Positions 34,913-44,444 of a stretch of DNA of 64,000 nt are shown here, piece by piece. A program made the position numbers and the translations under genes. The stretch is from CAYTBN01 sp964436045 (lineage in GTDB: Bacteria > Myxococcota_A > UBA796 > UBA9615 > CAYRNR01): positions 41,547-105,546 of the forward strand of contig CAYTBN010000020.1 in NCBI GenBank assembly GCA_964436045.1, read 5' to 3'. Positions within the stretch are counted from its first letter, which is position 1; each line of letters starts with the position of its first letter. Below the pieces are notes generated by a model, which was given only the letters and a program-made list of their open reading frames with translations, was not told the DNA's origin and ran no database searches.

Positions 34913-35469
34913 GCCGCCCCAACCCGTCGCGCCGGGCGGGGCTGATCGCGTTCGCCGTTGCCCTCGCCGCGGCTTCGAGCCCGGCTCTAGCCGCTGACGA
35001 CGAGCAGGAGTTGCTGCTGCGCCTGTCGGTCCCGGACGGCACGGTGCTCGAGGACGTGACCGCCGAGCTCCAGCGCTCGGGCGAACCCTACGAGGTCAAG
35101 CTGGTGGATGACGGAACGGTGGCGGGCGACCTGCCCCACGACGGCATCTACACGGGCCGGGACCGGGGACCCTACACACGCCTGCTGCCAGTTCGCTTGA
35201 TGGTCACCGATGGCGACGCCAGCCCGCAGCTCGCATTCGAGGGGCTTGTGCAGACGACCGACGCGCGTCAGGACGCGGCCTCGTGGCGCCTCGGGAAGGA
35301 GTACGGAGCCTGGAACGCCACCGCCACCGCCGCGGCGTATCCTGGTCGCGCCGCGGCGTCGGCCGACGCGATGCCCACGGTGATCGCGATGCTGTGGGGA
35401 GCGCTCGTGATCGGCCTGGTGGTCTGGGTTGTCCGTGGCCAGCCGACCCGGAGGGATGGCGACGGGTGA
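34909..35469 (+). CDS. Exported choice-of-anchor-X-like protein with C-terminal TM
   Basis: This 186-residue protein starts at a GTG overlapping the previous stop. A signal peptide (AGLIAFAVALAAASSPALA) and a beta domain with DDGTVAGDLPHDGIYTG are visible, so it is a relative of the upstream protein. A C-terminal TM (VIAMLWGALVIGLVVWVV) ends in basic residues. It overlaps the next gene by four bases. Function unknown. Confidence 0.78.
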   Translation: MSRPNPSRRAGLIAFAVALAAASSPALAADDEQELLLRLSVPDGTVLEDVTAELQRSGEPYEVKLVDDGTVAGDLPHDGIYTGRDRGPYTRLLPVRLMVTDGDASPQLAFEGLVQTTDARQDAASWRLGKEYGAWNATATAAAYPGRAAASADAMPTVIAMLWGALVIGLVVWVVRGQPTRRDGDG

Positions 35470-37166
35470 GCGGCTCTCCGACCCCTGCGCGGCGCAACCT
35501 GGCCACCGTTCTGATCTTCGTCGGGTTGTCGGTGGTCTGGAGCTGGCCGCTGCTCACGTCGCCCGGCAGCCTGCACGTCCACCGCCAGTTCGATCAGTTC
35601 TGTGCCGCCTGGGTCGCCATGCTCGGCGCCCACTGGGACGGCGGCTTGACCACGAGCATGGCCAGCTGGCCCGTCGGCCAGGGGCTCCAGCGGCTGGACA
35701 GCCTGGTGCTGTTCCTGCTCGCCCGGGGCATCGGCTGGCTCGTGAGCCCGTGGACCCTGCTGGGCTGGATGGTCCTGTTCGGCCCCGTACTCTCGGCCTG
35801 GGCGGCGGAGCGCTTCGCAGCCAGCGTCCTCGGCGCCCGCTGGCCCTGGTCGCTGGTGGCCGGCGTGACCTACGGATTCTCGGGCCTGGCCGCCGCCAGC
35901 GTGCTGGAGGGACACGTCTACCCCCTCCTGAATCCCTGGCTTCCGCTGATGGCGTGGCAATGGCATCGAGCCACCGGAGCGGAGGGGCGGCTGCACCACG
36001 GCTTGCTGGCGGGTCTGCTCTGGGCGCTGTGCCTGGCGACCTCGGCCTACAGCGGAATCGCGGCCTCGTTGTGGATCGTGGTCTGGGCCGTCAGGCTGCG
36101 ACCGAGGTGGCTCGCGAACAAACGGATAGCGCATGCAGCGGCCGCGGTGATCCTACCGCTGGGGCTGGGCTACACCGTGCTGTTCCTCACCAGTGGCTCC
36201 GCCGGCCAGGCTGCCGACATGTGGGTTCCCGGGACGCCGGGGAGTGGCATCGGCTCGGGCTTCGGATCGCTGGCAGCCCTCGCGGGTCCGCTACCCGGGC
36301 TCGATACGACGAACCGTTCTGTCGGCCCGGCGCTGGGCTTCCTGCCGCTGGCGCTACTGGTCTGCCTGCGATGGGTGCGGCCCGAACGCGGCCCCTGGAA
36401 GCTGTGCCTGGTGGTGGGTGCGATCGCCCTGGCCATCGCGCTGGGACCGCCGGGGCGCCACTGGTTCGAGCCGGGGTACGAGTCCCCCCTCCTGCGGTCC
36501 CTCGTCAGCTGGGGTCCCCTCGGGTTCTTTCGCTTCCCGGTGAGGCTGGCGTGGGTCACTGCGCTGGCCTGGGGGGCGGTGTCGGCGGCGGTCCTGAGCC
36601 AGCTGGCCACGCGCTCGCCCCGCCGCGCGGCGCCCCTGCTGGTGATCGCGGCGCTGGACGTGCTGGTGGTCACCGGAATGCCGGGCCGCGGAGCCCATCT
36701 GCCCTGGGAGGTACCCAGCGCCTACCGCTCGACGTCACCCGACGGGGCGGTACTGGCCCTGCTACCGGAGTTCGGCGGCTACAGCACCATCGCCGAACGT
36801 ACGCTGAACGACCTGGAGTGCGCCTACCAGATCGACCACGGACGTCCGATCCTCAACGCCTGCGTCGAGACCGGCCGACGCTCCGGCCCCAACGTACGGA
36901 CCGGCGCCTGGCTGCGCAGCTCGCTGCTGCGCGGGGACTCGGATCGGGAGATCGCCTGGCGGCTCGGCGTGTTCGGTGTGGGCAGCGTGGTCTGGCGACC
37001 GGATCTGTTCTTCCCGGCGGACCGGCAGGCCATCGGGGACGGGCTGGTGACCGCCCTCGGTCAGCCCGTCGCTGCCAGTCTCGACGCGGGCGAGTACATC
37101 GTCGTGTTCCGGGTGCCCGATCCGGCGCCTCGCCAGGTCGCCATCGAGCAATGGTACGGCTGGTGA
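35466..37166 (+). CDS. Polytopic membrane protein (GT-C-like)
   Basis: This 566-residue protein starts at a GTG coupled to the previous gene. About ten or eleven TM segments are visible, followed by a soluble C-terminal domain (about 430-566). The N-terminal loop with a conserved acidic site (HRQFDQFCAAW) and overall topology suggest a GT-C glycosyltransferase or a YfhO-like protein; no decisive motif is seen. It faces a protein of similar layout on the other strand. It may glycosylate the products of its operon, but this is only a guess. Confidence 0.7.
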   Translation: MSGSPTPARRNLATVLIFVGLSVVWSWPLLTSPGSLHVHRQFDQFCAAWVAMLGAHWDGGLTTSMASWPVGQGLQRLDSLVLFLLARGIGWLVSPWTLLGWMVLFGPVLSAWAAERFAASVLGARWPWSLVAGVTYGFSGLAAASVLEGHVYPLLNPWLPLMAWQWHRATGAEGRLHHGLLAGLLWALCLATSAYSGIAASLWIVVWAVRLRPRWLANKRIAHAAAAVILPLGLGYTVLFLTSGSAGQAADMWVPGTPGSGIGSGFGSLAALAGPLPGLDTTNRSVGPALGFLPLALLVCLRWVRPERGPWKLCLVVGAIALAIALGPPGRHWFEPGYESPLLRSLVSWGPLGFFRFPVRLAWVTALAWGAVSAAVLSQLATRSPRRAAPLLVIAALDVLVVTGMPGRGAHLPWEVPSAYRSTSPDGAVLALLPEFGGYSTIAERTLNDLECAYQIDHGRPILNACVETGRRSGPNVRTGAWLRSSLLRGDSDREIAWRLGVFGVGSVVWRPDLFFPADRQAIGDGLVTALGQPVAASLDAGEYIVVFRVPDPAPRQVAIEQWYGW

Positions 37167-37176
37167 TCCGCACCGA

Positions 37177-38847
37177 TCAGGGCGTGGAGGTCGCGCCCAG
37201 TTCGTAGATCCGCAGCGGCGCATTGACCGTGAACTCCGAACCGAGCGCCTCCTCTACGCAGACCAGATATCGCTCGCCGTGGGGCTGAGCCATGGCCACC
37301 CCGAGATCCAGGTAGACCTCGGTCAAACCCACGGCCTGCAAGCCGGCCTGGAGCTGTGCGCGGTCGGGGACCGGGGGCACGTTCGAGGCCTTCTCGCACC
37401 CCGCCAGATAGGCGATCGCGTCCTCCGCGGGCGTCTGGAAAGTGGCCGAGGGCGTCACCGTGTCGGCCGGATAGGAGGGGCCGTTGACCAGGGGACGGCC
37501 ATGGAAGACCTGGTCGATGACCATCGAGGCGCCTGCGCGCAGCGGGCCGGCGGCGAAGGGCAACACCAGCGCTGGCCCACTGTGCTGGGCCAGCACGGGT
37601 GTGCCCCGTGAGGCGCCGATCTTCGTGGCGGCGACCGGCAGGTGCGGCCCCACCAGGATCCCCTCGACCACCAGCAGTACGGCGATGACGAACCCCAGCC
37701 AGACCCCGAGACGGCGCGCGGAGGCCGGCAGTCGGGCCTCCAGCACGGCGGCACCCCCGGCGGCCAGGAGCGCCAGCGCGGGGAGGGTCAACAACAACGC
37801 CCGGTAGGGATGGGTCAGCTGCTCGAACAGGGGCAATCCGACCACGGCCAGTTGCGGGCCAGGCAGGGCTGTCTCTCCGGGCAACGGCAGCCACACACCG
37901 ATGGCCAACACGGCGCCCGCGGCGGCCCATAGCCCGGGGGCGGCCCAGCGGCGGACGCGGGTTGCAAACAGCCCCGCGCCGATCAGCAGCGCCAGCGTGG
38001 GCCGCAGACTGATCAAGCTCCCCTCCTGCCCCAGGGATAATCCCCGGGTCGCAATCCAGCCAGCCCAGGTGCCTGCACTGCCTGCCCGTTCCACCGTACC
38101 CCACGGATCATCCGGGATGCCCTGCAGCGCTCCAGCCCCGGCCAGGACGTGCAGGGCTGGCAGCGCCACCAGTGCCAGACCGGCCAGCGCCGCGATCCAC
38201 ACCGGCCGCCACGGCAGGCGTCCCTCCAGCCAGGCCAGCGCCGCCAGGATCGCCAGCGCCACCAGCGCCGCTCCCCCGGCCACCCAGCAGGACAGGGCGG
38301 CCGTGCCGGCGAGGAGACCGGCCAGCGCCGCACGCCACGGCCGTCCATCGACCAGGGCCAGCGAGAGCTGCCCCAACGCGAGGGGGAGCAACGCCGCCGC
38401 CAGCACGGTTCCCGGGTGCCCGTCGGTCAACTCCCAGGCCAGCAGCCCGCCGGTCTGATAGGCGGCCGCGCCCACCAGGGCTGCGGCCCGCGAGCGCCAC
38501 CAGCGACCGGCGAGCCAGGCCATCGCGGCACCCGCCGCAGCCAGGGTCACCACCGCGAAGCAGGTGTAACCAGCCGGCTGGCCCAGCACGGCGGCGAACG
38601 GTCGAGAGGCCAGCGCGTCGAGCGGGAATCCCCAGAGGACGAACGGATCGGTGCCGGCGGGGTATAGCAGGCTGCGGGCGTGGGTCGCCCCCAGCAGCCC
38701 GCGGGCGTGGACGAGGGCGTGGACGTAGAAGGAGGACGCCGGACCGGCCGATGCCGGAGCCCCGGGGATCATCGCCCAGGGGTTGGCGCTCGCCGGCCAC
38801 AGCAGGAGCCAGGCGGTGACCATCTGCAGCGCCCAGATGGGGCCCAT
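37177..38847 (-). CDS. Polytopic membrane protein (GT-C-like), partner of the facing gene
   Basis: This 556-residue protein has about eleven TM segments and a soluble C-terminal domain of about 140 residues. A first-loop pattern (LLYPAGTDPFVLWGFPLD) and ELTDGHPGTVL resemble the facing protein (SASVLEGHVYPLL), so the two look like distant paralogues in convergent orientation, 10 bases apart. The family is uncertain: a GT-C-like lipid-linked sugar transferase is possible. The start ATG has no strong ribosome-binding site and could be upstream. Confidence 0.7.
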   Translation of the reverse strand: MGPIWALQMVTAWLLLWPASANPWAMIPGAPASAGPASSFYVHALVHARGLLGATHARSLLYPAGTDPFVLWGFPLDALASRPFAAVLGQPAGYTCFAVVTLAAAGAAMAWLAGRWWRSRAAALVGAAAYQTGGLLAWELTDGHPGTVLAAALLPLALGQLSLALVDGRPWRAALAGLLAGTAALSCWVAGGAALVALAILAALAWLEGRLPWRPVWIAALAGLALVALPALHVLAGAGALQGIPDDPWGTVERAGSAGTWAGWIATRGLSLGQEGSLISLRPTLALLIGAGLFATRVRRWAAPGLWAAAGAVLAIGVWLPLPGETALPGPQLAVVGLPLFEQLTHPYRALLLTLPALALLAAGGAAVLEARLPASARRLGVWLGFVIAVLLVVEGILVGPHLPVAATKIGASRGTPVLAQHSGPALVLPFAAGPLRAGASMVIDQVFHGRPLVNGPSYPADTVTPSATFQTPAEDAIAYLAGCEKASNVPPVPDRAQLQAGLQAVGLTEVYLDLGVAMAQPHGERYLVCVEEALGSEFTVNAPLRIYELGATSTP

Positions 38848-38942
38848 CCCCGCTGGTAGGGGTCCAAGCCGTGGCAGCAGAGCACGGCCGCTGGTCGGTT
38901 GCTCCTTCGTCGTTCCTCCGGCCAGGCCGCCCCGCGACGGGA

Positions 38943-40769
38943 TCAGCCCGGATACATCAAGTCGATCAGCTCCTCGAAGTGCTCGTCGATGATACGACGC
39001 TTCATCTTCAGCGTCGGGGTGAGTTCACCGTCGTCCACCGAGAGCTCGCGCGGCAAGATCGCGAAGGTCTTGACCTGCTCCCAGCGGCCCAGCCCCTCGT
39101 TGGCGGCGTCGACCGCCGCCTGCAGCGCGGAGCGCACCTCGGGCAGCTCCGCGAGCTGGCGATGATCGTCGGGGAGGGAACGTTCGACGGCGGCTTCGAG
39201 GGCGGCCAGATCCGGGAACAACAACGCCGAGCAGAACTTGCGACGGTTGCCGATCACGCAGGCCTGCTCGATCAGGGGGCTCAGCTTCAGCGAGTTCTCG
39301 ATGGGCGACGGCGCCACGTACTTGCCCCCCGAGGTCTTGAGCAGCTCCTTCTTGCGATCGGTGATGAACACAAATCCGTCGCCGTCGATGTAGCCGATGT
39401 CGCCCGTGCGGAACCAGCCGTCGTCCTCGAGCACCTCGGCCGTCGCGTCGGGTTTGTTGTAGTACCCGATCATGATGTTCGGACCGCGGGCGACGATCTC
39501 ACCCTCGTCGTCGCGTTCGGTCCCCTCCTCCGGGTCGATCCGCAGCTCGATGTCCTCCAGCGCCTGGCCGACGGCGCCGAAGCGCACCCAGTCCGGCCCG
39601 TTGATGGTCAAGATCGGGGCCGTCTCGGTCAGGCCGTACCCCTCGAGCACGGTCAACCCGGCAGCCTTGAGGAAGATCGCGATCTCCTTGGACAGGGGGG
39701 CTCCGCCGCTCACCGTGAACTCCACCCGCCCGCCCAGCGTGGCGTGCAACTTGGAGAACACCAGCTTGAACGCCAGCGGGTACATGAGCCGCGCCAGCGC
39801 CGGGACCGGCCGGTGCTCCGCCTCGGCCATCGCCTTGACGGTGCCGATCCGCAACGCCCACTCGAACACGGACTTCTTGAACCCCGACGAGGCGCGGGAC
39901 CGGACCTTGGCATACACCTTCTCGTAGATCCGCGGCACGCTGATCAGCACCGTCGGCTGCACCTCGGCCATGTTGGCCACCAGCTTCTCGATGCTCTCGG
40001 CGTAGGCGATGGTCCCGCCCACCCGGAGGGCCATGTAGTAGCCACAGGTGCGCTCCAGTGAGTGGGAGAGCGGCAGGAACGACAGGAAGAGGGTCTCGCG
40101 GAAGCGTTCCTCGCCCAGCCGGTTGAACGCCGCGTGGATGTTGGAGATGAAGTTGCGGTGGGAGAGCATCACTCCCTTGGGTACGCCGGTGGTGCCCGAG
40201 GTGTAGATCAGCGTGGCCATCGACTCGGGATCCATCGACTCGCAGCGCTCGTCGACCACCGATCTGCCCATTCCACGGCCCTGCTCGAGCAGGGCTCCCA
40301 GGGTGACCACACCCGCGGGGGGATCGGCGATATCCTCGATGACGACGAACCGTTCGACCCCGTCGATCTCGCCCGCGTCCCGCAGGGCGAGCACCCGTTC
40401 GAGCTGGGCCGCGTCGGAGACGACCAGCTGGCTGGCGCCCGCGTCGTTGACGATGTACGCCACGTCCGCCGGCGTGCTCGTGGGGTAGATCGGGGCCAGG
40501 ATGCCGCCCAGGCTGAGCACCGCCAGGTCGACGAATGTCCACTCCGGGCAGTTCTCTGCCATCAACGCGACCGTGTCGCCGGGGGCCACGTCGTCGGCTA
40601 GAACCGCCGCCAGCGCCCGCACCTTCTCCTCCCACTGGGTGTAGCTGAGCGACTCCCAGCGGCCGCCCACCTTGCTACGCAGGGCCTCGCCGTCCGCGCG
40701 CTCGCGGACCGCGAAGTAGAACAGCTCCGGGATGGTCCGGGCGTCATCCAGCCTTTGCAGATCCCTCAT
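38943..40769 (-). CDS. Long-chain acyl-CoA synthetase (AMP-forming)
   Basis: This 608-residue adenylate-forming enzyme activates fatty acids to acyl-CoA via acyl-AMP. The P-loop TLIYTSGTTGVPKGV, the YGLTET motif, GDIGYIDGDGF and TDRKKELLKTSGGKYV are all intact. The length fits the FadD15-like membrane-associated group. The ATG at 40769 has GGAGGA 6 bases upstream. It may supply acyl groups for the ketosynthase/acyltransferase functions elsewhere in the window. Confidence 0.93.
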   Translation of the reverse strand: MRDLQRLDDARTIPELFYFAVRERADGEALRSKVGGRWESLSYTQWEEKVRALAAVLADDVAPGDTVALMAENCPEWTFVDLAVLSLGGILAPIYPTSTPADVAYIVNDAGASQLVVSDAAQLERVLALRDAGEIDGVERFVVIEDIADPPAGVVTLGALLEQGRGMGRSVVDERCESMDPESMATLIYTSGTTGVPKGVMLSHRNFISNIHAAFNRLGEERFRETLFLSFLPLSHSLERTCGYYMALRVGGTIAYAESIEKLVANMAEVQPTVLISVPRIYEKVYAKVRSRASSGFKKSVFEWALRIGTVKAMAEAEHRPVPALARLMYPLAFKLVFSKLHATLGGRVEFTVSGGAPLSKEIAIFLKAAGLTVLEGYGLTETAPILTINGPDWVRFGAVGQALEDIELRIDPEEGTERDDEGEIVARGPNIMIGYYNKPDATAEVLEDDGWFRTGDIGYIDGDGFVFITDRKKELLKTSGGKYVAPSPIENSLKLSPLIEQACVIGNRRKFCSALLFPDLAALEAAVERSLPDDHRQLAELPEVRSALQAAVDAANEGLGRWEQVKTFAILPRELSVDDGELTPTLKMKRRIIDEHFEELIDLMYPG

Positions 40770-40832
40770 GGTCGTCCTCCACGCCGCCCCCCCCACGGGA
40801 ACGCGTACGCCCGGCCATCCGGGCGGCCGGCG

Positions 40833-42725
40833 TCAATAGATGGTGTGCCCCACTTCGCGGGCCAGGTCGATGCCGTACTCGGCGAGCTTGCGGTCCAGCT
40901 CCTCGCGGGAGATGTCGAGGATTCGAGCGGCATGGCTCTTTCGCCCGGTGGCCTTGACCACCGCCTCGACCAGCAGCCGGCCCTCCAGACCCCGGATGGC
41001 CTGGCCGAGGGTGAGGCTCTGGTCCACGCCGGCCGCGTCGACCTGGGTCTCGAGCACCGTGCGAACCGCGGCCTCGGTCACCCGCTCGCCGTGGGTCAGC
41101 ACCAACACCTTGCGCAGCATCTGCTCGAGCTCGCACAGGTTGCCGCGCCAGGGGTGGGTCTGCAGCAACTCCAGGGCCCCCTCCTCGATGGACGAGACCT
41201 CGGTGTTGGCCGTGGCGTTGAAGCGATCGAACAGGCGGGCGATCAGCGCCTGCAGGTCGGCCCCGCGCTCGCGCAGCGGCGGCAGATCCGCGCTCTGCGC
41301 CTCGAGCGCGTGGAACAGGTCTTCGCGGAACTCCTCGTGGCGGACCTTGCGGGTCAGATCCCGGCGGACACCCGCGATGAACCGGACATCCGCGACCACC
41401 GGGCGGCCGCCGCCCTGCCGGTAGAACCGGCCTTCCTGGAGCATTCGCTGCAGCTTGGCCTGCACGGCCAGCGGGAGTTCGTCCAGCCCCCGCAAGAGCA
41501 CGGTGCCGCCGTCCGCTTCCTCCAGCCCACCGAACCGGCGGAAGCGGGCGTCGGGAAAGGTCCCCTTCTCGTGACCGAACAGCTCGCTCTCGATGCGCTC
41601 GCGGGAGAGGCCGTCGCAGTGGATGGCGACGAATGGGCCATGTCGCCGCGCAGACCGGCGGTGTATGTAGCGCGCGATCTCCTCGCGACCCGAGCCGGCC
41701 TCGCCCACCAGCAAGACCGGCAGATCGGTGTCGGCGAAACGCTCCGCCGCCTCGACCACCTGCTTCATCGCCAGGCTTTCGGCCACGGGACTGTGGCCGG
41801 CATCCGGCGGGGGGCCGTCGGCGAGCGGAATGTTCAACGAGTGGAGGAAGAGGGGCAGGATCAGGGTGGCGGTGTCTTCGATCAGCGACAGCGGTATCCC
41901 GTGGAACGCACGCCGGACCTGACTGTCCACGTAGAGCAACGCCTCGACGCGACCGCGGCGGGACAGCGGGATGCACAGCGCCGTCCCGGCGTGGGTCTCG
42001 ATGCGCGTGCGGCCGCCCCGAACCTTCAGATCGGTGATCGTGTCGTCCAGGCGCTGGGGCTTCTCCCGCTCCCGCGCCGTGTCCACCAGCACACGGGGAA
42101 TCCCCAGGCGGCTCTGGGCCGGGAAGGTCAGCAGCCCGTAGGGCGCGAGCCCCTCGCTGCGGATCCGCAACAGGGCAGCCCGCTCCGCGCCGAGCCCGCG
42201 GGCCAGCGCCTCGAGCAGCAGCCATGAGAACCCCGTCGACCGGCTCGACGCCAACACCCTCGAAACAGCGGCGACGAGGTTCGCCGGCGAAAAGGGAACG
42301 GAGTCCATCGACTCGGGGGTGACGGCCGAGACCTCGGCGACCGCATCCGCGTCTCCGCTGTCGGCGAGCACCACGGCCCCGACTCCGCCCCGGTCCCTCA
42401 GGATCTCCAGGCTGGGATCAAAAAGCATCAGGTTGTTGCCGACGGCCAGCTCGTCACCCGGCTCGAGCCGGGCCGGCTCCAGCATCAGTTCGCCGTTGAG
42501 CCCGGTGCCGTTGGAGCTGCCCTGGTCGCGCAGGAGGTAGCCGTCGCCGTCTGCATCGAGGATGGCGTGGACCCGGCTGACCTTCTCGTCCAGGAGCTGG
42601 ATCGTGCACGAGGACGAACGGCCGATCGTGCAGCGGCCCGCCAGTTCGAACTGGACACCGAAATGGTAGCCATGGGTGACCAGCAGGAACGACACCTGGA
42701 ACCCCCGATCCGTAGAGCGGTGCAA
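40833..42725 (-). CDS. FHA-GAF-AAA+-Fis regulator with degraded sigma-54 activator motifs
   Basis: This 630-residue protein has the order FHA (about 25-105; GRSSSCTI, SRVHA, SSNGT), GAF-like (about 145-300), AAA+ (about 320-540) and a Fis-type HTH (about 580-620; RKSHAARILDISREEL). The AAA+ part aligns well with bacterial enhancer-binding proteins, but key positions differ: Walker A is GEAGSGREE (Arg for Lys), the GAFTGA loop reads GTFPDA, Walker B reads VLLRGLDELP instead of LFLDEIGELP, and ATNRDL reads AGVRRDL. It probably binds phosphothreonine and DNA but not as a normal sigma-54 ATPase. A GTG at 42695 is a possible start. Confidence 0.88.
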   Translation of the reverse strand: MHRSTDRGFQVSFLLVTHGYHFGVQFELAGRCTIGRSSSCTIQLLDEKVSRVHAILDADGDGYLLRDQGSSNGTGLNGELMLEPARLEPGDELAVGNNLMLFDPSLEILRDRGGVGAVVLADSGDADAVAEVSAVTPESMDSVPFSPANLVAAVSRVLASSRSTGFSWLLLEALARGLGAERAALLRIRSEGLAPYGLLTFPAQSRLGIPRVLVDTAREREKPQRLDDTITDLKVRGGRTRIETHAGTALCIPLSRRGRVEALLYVDSQVRRAFHGIPLSLIEDTATLILPLFLHSLNIPLADGPPPDAGHSPVAESLAMKQVVEAAERFADTDLPVLLVGEAGSGREEIARYIHRRSARRHGPFVAIHCDGLSRERIESELFGHEKGTFPDARFRRFGGLEEADGGTVLLRGLDELPLAVQAKLQRMLQEGRFYRQGGGRPVVADVRFIAGVRRDLTRKVRHEEFREDLFHALEAQSADLPPLRERGADLQALIARLFDRFNATANTEVSSIEEGALELLQTHPWRGNLCELEQMLRKVLVLTHGERVTEAAVRTVLETQVDAAGVDQSLTLGQAIRGLEGRLLVEAVVKATGRKSHAARILDISREELDRKLAEYGIDLAREVGHTIY

Positions 42726-42840
42726 CGGTCATGCTACCAGAGCTTCCGGGCGGCTGCCGCACGATGGAATGTCGTGGGGCTCAAGCCCATAGAGGAGGAG
42801 GCGATAAAATGGAAGAGTAGACCTTCGCTGGGGACCACCC

Positions 42841-44439
42841 ATGCCGCTGATGTTCGTTCTGATCCCCTACTTCACCGATCGGCAGCGCGTGATGCGCCTG
42901 CCGGTGGTCACCGTCGGCGTGATGGGGCTGTGCCTGCTGGGTCTGCTGGCGACGGGGGGGGCTCAGATCCGGGCGCAGGCGCGCTTCGAGGCCGCGTACT
43001 ACGATGCCGTCGAGCTCGCCTGGGGCCAGGAGGCGCTGGACACGGATCGGATGGTGGCCCTGTGCGCCGGCATCGGCGATCCCGACTGCCTGGACCAGCA
43101 CCTGAAGATTCCCGACTGGGCAGGCGGCGCCGAGATCACGCAGCTCTTCGACGAGCTGCTGTCGGTCACGGGGCAGGAGGATGCCGGACCCGACCCGGTG
43201 GCGCAGGAGCGCTTCGACGTGGCGGTGGCCGAGGCCTGGGAGGCGTACAACGCCCAGCCCTTCGTCCGACTGGGGCTCTCCCGGGACGGCTTCAAGCTCC
43301 ACACCCTGGTGACCTATGCCTTCTTCCATGGCGGCTGGATGCACCTGCTGGGCAACCTGCTCTTCCTGTGGCTGGCGATGTCGTCCATCGAGCATGTCTG
43401 GAACCGGGGGTTCCTGGTCGGCTTCTACCTGGCGGGTGGCGCGGCGGCGGGCCTCTTCCAGCTGCTGTTCCTGGGCGAGCTCGGTCTGAAACCGCTGGTG
43501 GGCGCCAGCGGCGCGGTGGCCGTGATGATGGGCGCCTACCTGGTGCTGTTCGCCCGCTCGCGGATCAAGCTGCTCTACCTGTTCTGGCTCTTCCTGTCGG
43601 TGCGCACCGGCACGTTCTTCGCGCCGGCCTGGCTCGCCCTGCCGATGTGGTTGCTGTGGCAGGTGTTCCTGTGGGGAATGGCCATGGGCGATCAGGTCGC
43701 TTACGGCGCCCACGTGGGCGGCTTTGCCTTCGGCGCGGCGGTCGCGGCCGTCGTGATGAAGCTCAAACCCCAGTGGTTGCTGGCGCCCACCTCGGAGGAG
43801 ACGGCCATCGACGCCCCCATGGGCCGCGAGAAACGCCCGGTGGAGGCCAAGCTGCGGACCGATCTGGTGCTCGCCGGGCGCGACAAACACCGGGCGCGGC
43901 TCAACGCATCGCCCGCCACCGTGGCTCCCGAACCGGTCAGGCCGACCCCCGCTCCGGTGGTCGCACCGCCACCGCCAGACGCCCCCCAGCAGGTCGAGGT
44001 GCGCCTGGCCAAGCTCACCCGGATCGCCGACGAGCACCTGGGTTTCGAGGACGTCAAGGGCACTCCATTCCGAATGCCGCTGGCCGAGATCCGCTGGTGG
44101 GCGGTGGGCCGGCTGGCCTACCGGGACGCCGGCGGCGAGACCCACGAATCGATGGTCTGCGACCTGATCCACGGCGCCCGGCGCACCGCGGGCGGCGCGC
44201 TCTCGGTCCAGGCGGTGCGCCTGCTGTCGGACAGCCAGCCCTACGCCATCCTGCTCCGCCGGGCCAAGGACATCCAGGCCGCCAACTTCGAACAGCTGAT
44301 GGCCCGGGTCGGCAAGCTGCTGGGCGGAGCCGCCTACGCCATCCGGCCGCCCCCCACCACCCTGGCGGACGTGCTACGGTTCGACCACGTGGACGCGTTC
44401 GAGCGCACCTGGCTGGAGCGGGTGCAGGAGGAGGCCTGA
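42841..44439 (+). CDS. Rhomboid-family intramembrane serine protease with C-terminal extension
   Basis: This 532-residue protein has a first TM (VVTVGVMGLCLLGLLA), a soluble insert of about 90 residues, then a rhomboid core: HGGWMHLLGNLLFLW, the catalytic Ser in VGASGAVAVMMGAY and the catalytic His in AHVGGFAFG. The two catalytic residues are present, so it should cleave TM substrates. Residues about 310-532 are a soluble extension (Pro-rich linker, then an alpha/beta domain) not usual in rhomboids. It is divergent from the FHA regulator gene. Confidence 0.88.
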   Translation: MPLMFVLIPYFTDRQRVMRLPVVTVGVMGLCLLGLLATGGAQIRAQARFEAAYYDAVELAWGQEALDTDRMVALCAGIGDPDCLDQHLKIPDWAGGAEITQLFDELLSVTGQEDAGPDPVAQERFDVAVAEAWEAYNAQPFVRLGLSRDGFKLHTLVTYAFFHGGWMHLLGNLLFLWLAMSSIEHVWNRGFLVGFYLAGGAAAGLFQLLFLGELGLKPLVGASGAVAVMMGAYLVLFARSRIKLLYLFWLFLSVRTGTFFAPAWLALPMWLLWQVFLWGMAMGDQVAYGAHVGGFAFGAAVAAVVMKLKPQWLLAPTSEETAIDAPMGREKRPVEAKLRTDLVLAGRDKHRARLNASPATVAPEPVRPTPAPVVAPPPPDAPQQVEVRLAKLTRIADEHLGFEDVKGTPFRMPLAEIRWWAVGRLAYRDAGGETHESMVCDLIHGARRTAGGALSVQAVRLLSDSQPYAILLRRAKDIQAANFEQLMARVGKLLGGAAYAIRPPPTTLADVLRFDHVDAFERTWLERVQEEA

Positions 44440-44444
44440 AGGGT

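Noticed and set aside
40755..42227. 490-codon plus-strand frame opposite the FHA regulator
   Set aside because: Its text is the antisense of a well-supported regulator and has no motifs.
42762..42785. GGGCTCAAGCCC palindrome between divergent genes
   Set aside because: Short and expected by chance in high-GC DNA; no second site seen.
42841..44439. Rhomboid as the sorting enzyme for the CxC C-terminal anchors
   Set aside because: GlyGly-CTERM signals use rhombosortase, but MYXO-CTERM-type signals are linked to CPBP-family myxosortases; no direct evidence here.
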